From contig JACCGJ010000200.1 in NCBI GenBank assembly GCA_013407085.1, positions 41,243 through 105,242 of the forward strand: a DNA stretch of 64,000 bases, given 5' to 3'. Below are positions 60,801 through 64,000 of this stretch, piece by piece. This DNA is from Atriophallophorus winterbourni. Its lineage: Eukaryota; Platyhelminthes; Trematoda; Plagiorchiida; Microphallidae. The notes under the pieces were generated by a model. The model saw only the letters and a list, made by a program, of their open reading frames with translations, ran no database searches and had not been told where the DNA came from. The position numbers and the translations under genes are program-made. Position 1 is the stretch's first letter. Each line of letters begins with the position of its first letter.

Positions 60801-63355
60801 TTATTATATGTAAATCTGTACGATTAGATTCAGTCAGTAGCGACACAGTTTTAAAGTGTTATACTAAGGTATAATGTCATTGTTGAATAACCTTAGTAAA
60901 GCCAACTGGTATATTCAAATACAGAAACACAACATGATTCCAGTTGAGGCGCACAAAACAGGATACTGTTGTTTCGATAACAAAACTTCCAACAAAATCA
61001 ACGCAACCTCAGCGAAGACGATTAGAAGAAAATGAACACTCAGAGCTACGAATATTTTCCGCTATTGCTCAAGAGAACATTCCTATAGCTTATTATTAAA
61101 GGAATTGTGTTGCTGTCATTCGTGATATTTAATCACATTTGTTTACTAACTAGTTCGAATTTAGCTCCAACATTATTGAGGCATCTATTTGTATCACACA
61201 GAAATACGAATATATTAAGCACCTAACATAATTAGAACCCACACGAAAAACATTCACTGGAGTCTTTAAATGGAATAATTGAAAGTAGAACTCATTTGAG
61301 AATTTCTTCAAATTTAATAAATAAAATGTTAAAAACTGATACCATGTATACACAGTGTTCCATTCTAAAATAAACTAACTAATGATAAATCAATCAAACA
61401 ATCGTAAAGCAAAGAATAAACCGAAAGAAAATGCCACATTATATCGCATAATGTATACTCTGATGTTTGACAGAAAAATGTCAAAAAGTGTTGTGCTCAA
61501 AATGGTTCGGTTAATGCGCATCGCACGTTGTTGAATTCATGACAAAAATAAGAACGCCTTCCGTGGATTGTCCTGGTTATTCATGTCAAGATATAAGCTC
61601 GAGATACAACGGTTAACCCCTTATGATCAATTGCTGGTCTTACGACCAAACAACCGATTGAAATTCTGGTTGTGTTCAAAGTCCGAATCATTTTGCCTGT
61701 TTGCCTAGCGCCGCGTTATCTGAACAGATGACAGTTTGGATCACAGGTGCACGACTAAACGTGTATAGCAAAATGGCCAACGTTGAACGGTATTTAATAT
61801 AAACATAATTTTTAAATGAATTAAGGTTTGTTCACTGCAGCGTCAAGCTCATATGGTGGAGATCCCAGCCAATCTACCATTTTGGCACATGTCTATCAGT
61901 CTTCGTGATCTCCATTGTATCTTCATGCACGCGTTCTCTATAAGGCTTAATATTACGTCGTCGTACATCTACACTGTGAAATTTTACATTACATGCTCAG
62001 CTATAGCCGAGTCCAGAACTGGGGACTGATAAGCCGTCTGATTTTGTGAACGTTTCTCTATGCGATTCGTATACTCCTTAATTCAAGTAAAGAATTCAAT
62101 GTCTCATTGTCCTATGAACGCACCAAAACTCTTTTTGCACTTGAGGCTATGAGCACAATTGTTAGAGTTATCCAAATTACACTTTAAGTATATCATAACC
62201 GACCGAGGAGTGCAACTATTCTTATACAACACTCGTATTGACGCCTCGCTAAAGATTATAGTTATCGTTCCAGAAACTCTTTTGGTATACATTATGAATA
62301 CCTAAACTCGCCGATTTTATTCTGTTTTCTTGTGGGAGGCGTCTAAGGACAAGCATAATATGTACGTTGTGAACTAGCTTCTTGATGAGCAGGTTTTTAT
62401 TTAGATAGCTGCTCAATTTTATGTGGGTGAGCTAAATTTTAGCGTAGGAATGCTTTCATGCCAGTTGATTTGTAGTAGAATAACGTTTTTATTCTATCGG
62501 TGAAAAAACAATAGTTCTTATGTTAAATTTTACTTCTTTTGTAACTTTAATTCCAAGGATCTAATTTGTTCAAGTAATCATAAAATGTTTCAAGCTTTCA
62601 CATTTATTGATGGAAAATGTGTCATCAACATAACGCAAACACAGCTTTCGTTAAATATTTTAAATCTGCGTACTTTAATTCAAACGTTCTTCAGGTTCAT
62701 AATTTCTAATTTTGGGGATGGCAATCCATCTTACTGTATATATAACTGCCACCTTCCGAAGAATTATTTCATGTTCAAGCATATCGACTTTCCGTTAATA
62801 ATTTACTGAGCAGTCACATTTGTGCTTAATGACAATATACTTCAAGCCATGTTTAACGCAATAGTTGTATAATACATCCGTGAACAAAACACTCACGTCA
62901 TAACTCATCATAAGATCTTTGTCACTCTATAGATACCTATCTTATGCTTTTCGCGAAGTCACAAGCATTCTTATTGATTGAATCTGTATTGCCGACTAGC
63001 AATTTAACAATTGAGCGAGATACCTACCTGGGATTCCAGCTCATTGATAATGTATATACCTGGATTGCTATCCTTGTGTATTTTCCGTTAATCATAAAAC
63101 GTGTTCGAGTGGTTAGATTTAAGGTATTTGGCATGCCACAATCCCAGCCGAGAATTCTCCACGTTCGTAGCTCGACACAACCACTTTGCAGTAATTGTTA
63201 TTGCTTTTCTGTTTACTATTGTCGACTAACTCATATGGGCTTTCACATAAGCGCACCGTTACATTCCACAAAATAATCATAAATATGAGCCAAATTGTCA
63301 GTGGACCTTGATTGAGTTCATGTAGCGCTGAGTATAAAAGTCTATAGATCCACAT
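38917..63355 (-). CDS. EVA-1/EVA1C-like transmembrane receptor with two SUEL lectin domains (nine exons)
   Basis: Nine exons joined on the minus strand: 63355-63217, 56174-55909, 53594-53471, 50921-50721, 46583-46443, 45689-45615, 42148-42023, 40933-40467, 39891-38917. All junctions are GT-AG and every phase matches, giving 2514 nt, 837 residues plus TAA. Seen: hydrophobic leader (about 20-35); lectin 1 with Cys 70, 79, 106, 128, 141, 147, 161, 174; lectin 2 with Cys 187, 196, 230, 245, 259, 265, 279, 290; Thr/Ser/Lys-rich stalk; transmembrane helix about 389-410 followed by QRRKR; tail 411-837. Eight cysteines per domain and the closing F-x-Y-x-C / K-Y-V-C motifs are the SUEL/rhamnose-binding-lectin signature. 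Tandem SUEL domains plus one transmembrane helix is the EVA-1/EVA1C layout; that family binds Slit and heparin and acts with Robo at the cell surface. Odd: the tail is far longer than in vertebrate EVA1C, and I see no FAM176 signature. It could instead be another SUEL-lectin membrane protein. The lectin part is near certain, the family name likely. Confidence 0.85.
40467..40933 (-). CDS. Receptor exon 8: transmembrane helix and Cys-rich juxtamembrane tail
   Basis: Acceptor TTCTTCACTTCAG, donor GTAAGTGC, phase 1 in, phase 0 out. Encodes residues 358-513. A Leu/Gly-rich helix at about 389-410 ends in the stop-transfer run C-Q-R-R-K-R, so the following part is cytoplasmic. That part carries clustered cysteines (H-C-C-S-C and K-C-C-C), which could be palmitoylated or bind metal; this is inference. 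Confidence 0.9.
40934..42022 (-). other. Receptor intron 7
   Basis: Holds the candidate 199-nt cassette exon and otherwise only short frames. Confidence 0.6.
41722..41920 (-). other. Candidate cassette exon in the receptor's intron 7
   Basis: An open stretch of about 65 codons bounded by an acceptor (TTTAAGTGTCAG) and a donor (CAG/GTGAAC) enters in phase 1, exactly matching exon 7. It encodes a helical-looking segment containing SLTLALEDILSSIRDF. Its 199 nt are not a multiple of three, so joining it straight to exon 8 would shift the transmembrane frame. It may be a poison or alternative exon, may need a micro-exon to restore frame, or may be chance. Confidence 0.3.
42023..42148 (-). CDS. 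Receptor exon 7: stalk segment
   Basis: A 126-nt exon with acceptor ATTCTTTCAG and donor GTAGATAA, phases 1/1. Encodes residues 316-357, a polar Ser/Asn-rich stretch ending G-H-G-F-S-I-E-K-N-P, plausible as juxtamembrane stalk. Phases agree with both neighbours. Confidence 0.75.
42180..42362 (+). ncRNA. Hammerhead ribozyme-like element, subfamily A, near-intact core with body
   Basis: CTGATGA 42299-42305; helix II GGC (42307-42309), loop AAACA, GCC (42315-42317), with one C-A mismatch at its base; GAAA 42319-42322; ACC/GGU helix III; cleavage site GUA before G42329. Helix I: CCAC (42295-42298) pairs with GTGG (42329-42332), an internal loop, then CTTAC (42285-42289) with GTAAG (42336-42340), the interrupted helix I of natural type I hammerheads. 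The body upstream (GTGGTTCTTTG, CTATATAACAGTGGCATAC, CCACTGTTTCAAGGCTTAC) matches the reverse complement of the 28-kb unit. Lies in the receptor's intron 6, antisense to it. Confidence 0.8.
42645..42880 (-). ncRNA. Hammerhead-like repeat, subfamily A, with a partial second unit
   Basis: Minus strand: CAC-CTGATGA (42708-42702), then ACATCAAACAGCCA, GAAA (42688-42685), TTGGTT, GTGG. CTGATGA and GAAA are intact and helix I pairs, but helix II is weakened and the cleavage triplet is GUU. At 42835-42872 the next unit begins (plus-strand GCTGCTCACCGCCCCTGC, ACTTACAAACCACAA), so this too was a tandem. It is in sense orientation with the receptor transcript. Confidence 0.65.
42911..43151. mobile_element. 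piggyBac-like MITE (TTAA-bounded, 17-bp inverted ends)
   Basis: Left end TTAACCCTTTACTGCCC (42911-42927), right end GGGCAGTTAAGGGTTAA (43135-43151): inverted with one mismatch in 17 bp, bounded by TTAA on both sides as piggyBac-superfamily insertions are. 241 bp long, no coding capacity. An internal palindrome GTACCGAATTCGGTAC lies at 42931-42946. Non-autonomous; any transposase would be elsewhere. Confidence 0.8.
43165..43232 (+). ncRNA. Hammerhead-like repeat, subfamily B, relic
   Basis: GATTCTGCTGCCCGTTTTT, AATGAGTACGTACAGTGCAA, ATGG align base by base with the 3188-3232 core region, but CTGATGA is TTAATGA and GAAA is reduced to CAAA. A relic recognisable only by comparison. Confidence 0.35.
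43240..45614 (-). other. Remainder of receptor intron 6
   Basis: Unrecognised frames only (for example 109 codons on plus at 44327-44656, which includes a short tandem CAGTTGCTTA at about 44390). No supported feature. Confidence 0.4.
45615..45689 (-). CDS. Receptor exon 6: stalk segment
   Basis: A 75-nt exon with acceptor TTTGATTTAG and donor GTTAGTAT, phases 1/1. Encodes residues 291-315: a Thr-rich start (P-S-T-V-I-T-T-T) followed by a Lys/Gln-rich stretch, consistent with an extracellular stalk. Its frame is open and its phases fit both neighbours, but it has no homology signal of its own. Confidence 0.7.
45935..46250 (+). repeat. Dispersed repeat C, copy 3
   Basis: GTTAGAGCAGATTTTGGGTA, GACACAGAAGCTTCGTCAGA, ACAGGGAACATTACT, GATTTGACCTTACCGCTAAA, ATGACCAGGATCAGTGGTCG, GGTTGACACAGCGGCC: the most complete copy in the window, in the receptor's intron 5. 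Confidence 0.78.
46120..46243. repeat. Foldback (about 37-bp inverted repeat) inside repeat C
   Basis: The left arm 46120-46156 (starting GATTTGCCCACTAGTGTATA) and right arm 46207-46243 (ending CACTAGTAGGCAAATC) are reverse complements at most positions, with a loop of about 50 bp. The copy at 660-945 has only the left arm, so the right arm was gained here or lost there. Confidence 0.7.
46443..46583 (-). CDS. Receptor exon 5: second half of lectin domain 2
   Basis: Acceptor CCATCTGCAG, donor GTAAGTTA, phases 1/1. Encodes residues 244-290: V-C-T-D, then I-C-K-G-Q-S-S-C-S-V, then F-D-Q-A-C-G-K and the ending L-K-Y-V-C. This matches the C-terminal half of rhamnose-binding lectins (C-x(5)-C-x-V ... 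F-G-x-P-C ... K-Y-L-x-V-x-Y-x-C). It was found by translating between splice sites; the exon is too short to stand out as an open frame. Confidence 0.93.
47520..47720 (+). pseudogene. ZF-LINE post-RT fragment
   Basis: The plus frame reads RTLNTLWMDRVTNAEVVCQA, then GLQNLYSLM, stop, QRRVRYMGKV, then PLVRLRLPYKDLLEKI. This matches the conserved region after the reverse transcriptase (L-R-x-I-L-x-I-x-W-x-D-K-V-T-N-x-x-V-L-x-x-A-G ... Q-R-R-x-R-W-x-G-H-V ... R-P-x-L-R-Y-K-D). Interrupted by stops. The 86-codon frame at 47743-48003 may continue it. Lies in receptor intron 4. Confidence 0.65.
48010..50720 (-). other. Rest of receptor intron 4
   Basis: A Cys/His-containing minus frame at 49243-49028 (FQCTTGHVDDC, then HPQHVCPND) and a 109-codon plus frame at 48207-48536, neither recognised and neither with phase-matched splice sites that I could confirm. 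No repeat shared with the rest of the window. Confidence 0.35.
50721..50921 (-). CDS. Receptor exon 4: first half of lectin domain 2, with Gln run
   Basis: Acceptor TTTCAATTAG, donor GTAAGTGG, phases 1/1. Encodes residues 177-244 with C187, C196 and C230. The usual Y-G-R of the lectin fold is replaced by A-R-L-D-R. Six consecutive glutamines (234-239, CAA/CAG codons) sit in the loop between Cys 3 and Cys 4, a likely site of length variation. Confidence 0.9.
50922..53470 (-). other. Receptor intron 3
   Basis: AT-rich, short frames, nothing recognised. Confidence 0.5.
53471..53594 (-). CDS. Receptor exon 3: second half of SUEL lectin domain 1
   Basis: Acceptor TTTCTCCACAG, donor GTACGTGA, phase 0 in and phase 1 out. 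Encodes residues 136-176: LLCEGRDMCQL followed by a Cys and the closing IRFEYQCLP. These supply cysteines 5-8 of the first lectin domain. The intron that splits the domain falls at the same relative place as in domain 2, apart from phase. Confidence 0.9.
53595..55908 (-). other. Receptor intron 2
   Basis: Contains the (TA)n run near 55590 and no supported gene. Confidence 0.5.
55578..55604. repeat. CT/TA microsatellite
   Basis: A short (TC)n run passes into (AT)9 at 55587-55604. Confidence 0.9.
55909..56174 (-). CDS. Receptor exon 2: first half of SUEL lectin domain 1
   Basis: The acceptor follows a pyrimidine-rich tract ending TTCCAG; the donor is GTAAGT at 55908. Encodes residues 47-135 with the first four conserved cysteines of lectin 1 (C70, C79-P, C106, C128). 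The C...C-P spacing and the Cys-Leu-Glu-Pro stretch align with the N-terminal half of EVA1C lectin 1. A short open stretch upstream of the acceptor is intronic. Confidence 0.85.
56175..57830 (-). other. Receptor intron 1, proximal part
   Basis: AT-rich, short frames only, nothing recognised. Confidence 0.4.
57835..58150 (+). repeat. Dispersed repeat C, diverged copy
   Basis: AACGTTTCGCTTTTGACATA, ATCGTCAGACCAAGAGTGTC, CACATGACCAAG, then ATGGATTACACAGCATTTAT and GTGCGTCAATTGATCTAATC, matching parts of both 660-730 and 340-450. Confidence 0.6.
58690..58890 (-). pseudogene. ZF-LINE 3' end: finger plus tail
   Basis: The minus frame reads SDHRCKRCGKNYFSRIGL then a stop, ATGAAAATTCATGTGATTG, and the tail GATGTACATCTATGG, TTGACATTGACCGAAGG, AGGCCAACAC. 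Its closest relative is the 6.6-kb copy, which shares CGTTGCAAGCGCTGC. Lies in the putative first intron of the receptor, sense to it. Confidence 0.7.
58900..63216 (-). other. Receptor intron 1, distal part
   Basis: No supported gene. At 61616 a TTAACCCCTTATGATC end followed by TGGTCTTACGACCA recalls one end of a TTAA-type transposon, but no partner end was found. Confidence 0.35.
63217..63355 (-). CDS. Receptor exon 1: leader peptide (least certain exon)
   Basis: ATG at 63355-63353. The exon encodes about 46 residues with a hydrophobic core PLTIWLIFMIILWNV at about 19-33, suited to a signal peptide, though the polar lead-in is long. The donor GTAAAC (63216-63211) leaves phase 1, which exactly fits the phase-1 acceptor of exon 2. 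The intron to exon 2 is about 7 kb, so another first exon is possible. Choice rests on strand, hydrophobic leader and phase agreement. Confidence 0.5.
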
Positions 63356-64000
63356 CACTTGAGTTCAGGATTTCAAATGGCTGTTTATTGTTAGGAGCAA
63401 ATACGAGCTTGAATGTTATTTAATTAATTCCTTGATTTGACTATCACAGTTCGTGTGACAAATCTTATGTGTTAGAGGAGAAACATTACACCATAAGTTC
63501 CCAGAACAATTGCTTCCAATATTCATTTTCATAACAATAATCGATTAATCTGCCTCAAATCTATCAACTCTGATCAAAATTTGTTGGATTGAATCGGATG
63601 TTATTGCGTTCTCAGCCTTGTGGCTCATCGTGTCCTGTGACCAAGGTATTTAGCTCTGTATTACAAGGAGAATAGATAGATTTATATTAAATTTGACTGA
63701 CGAGATGACCGATATTTAATTTACCGCTTGCTTAAAGACTTGTTTTCCAAATTGCACTTAATATAATAAATATCCAGGACAATATGAACACTACGCTACG
63801 GCTACAGTCGATCGATAATACACCAATCTGAGGAATGTATGAATGTAAAATTTATGTTCCTATTACTCATCAATACACTGGAGTCGATGAAGCCAGTCAT
63901 TATATCCGGTTACTTTACCAAAAGCTGTAAAAGTGACACGATTTCACACGATTGGCTGGGTGTTCCGCAATGTCAGTAGTTATTCCAACTATTTCGGTAC
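63356..64000. other. Upstream flank of the receptor gene
   Basis: No clear TATA box, initiator or CpG-rich segment; whether the real promoter lies here depends on exon 1 being right. Confidence 0.3.

Overview
This is an AT-rich, intron-rich, repeat-laden piece of a metazoan nuclear genome. A flatworm fits best, probably a digenean trematode. That is an inference from kilobase-scale introns, decayed LINEs and Penelope-like elements, and short dispersed repeats carrying hammerhead ribozyme cores, the type known from the schistosome Sm-alpha elements. A run of 20 Ns at 8938-8957 marks an assembly gap. No tRNA, rRNA or CRISPR was seen.

One real protein-coding gene was assembled: a minus-strand gene from 63355 down to 38917, about 24 kb, nine exons. 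Exon phases agree throughout and give 837 codons plus stop. The product has a hydrophobic leader, two SUEL/rhamnose-binding-lectin domains with eight cysteines each, one transmembrane helix, and a cytoplasmic tail of about 427 residues. It looks like a homologue of EVA-1 / EVA1C, the axon-guidance co-receptor family. The first exon is the least certain, and an extra frame-breaking cassette exon may lie at 41920-41722.

The first 38 kb holds no intact gene that I can support. It is a graveyard of retroelements: Penelope-like pieces (1-1420, with related repeats at 19.7, 25.7, 46.0 and 57.8 kb); a nearly full-length but broken CR1-like LINE on the minus strand (16891-13148, ORF1, endonuclease, reverse transcriptase); further LINE fragments at 19, 23 and 32 kb; and many pieces of a second LINE family (called ZF-LINE here) that ends in a C2H2-like finger followed by a palindromic tail (6.6, 9.6, 10, 10.7, 22, 29.4, 36.5-37.4, 47.6 and 58.8 kb).

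The most striking content is a set of about ten copies of a short dispersed repeat whose core reads as a type I hammerhead ribozyme: CTGATGA, a helix II hairpin, GAAA, a tiny palindromic helix III, then GUC or GUA at the cleavage site, with flanks that pair as helix I. Copies at 3204, 38169 and 42299 keep the complete core. At 28053-28370 two copies lie head to tail with a period of about 217-241 bp, as expected for retrozyme-like or dimeric SINE-like elements. Three copies flank a 241-bp TTAA-bounded, piggyBac-like MITE inside one intron of the lectin-receptor gene.
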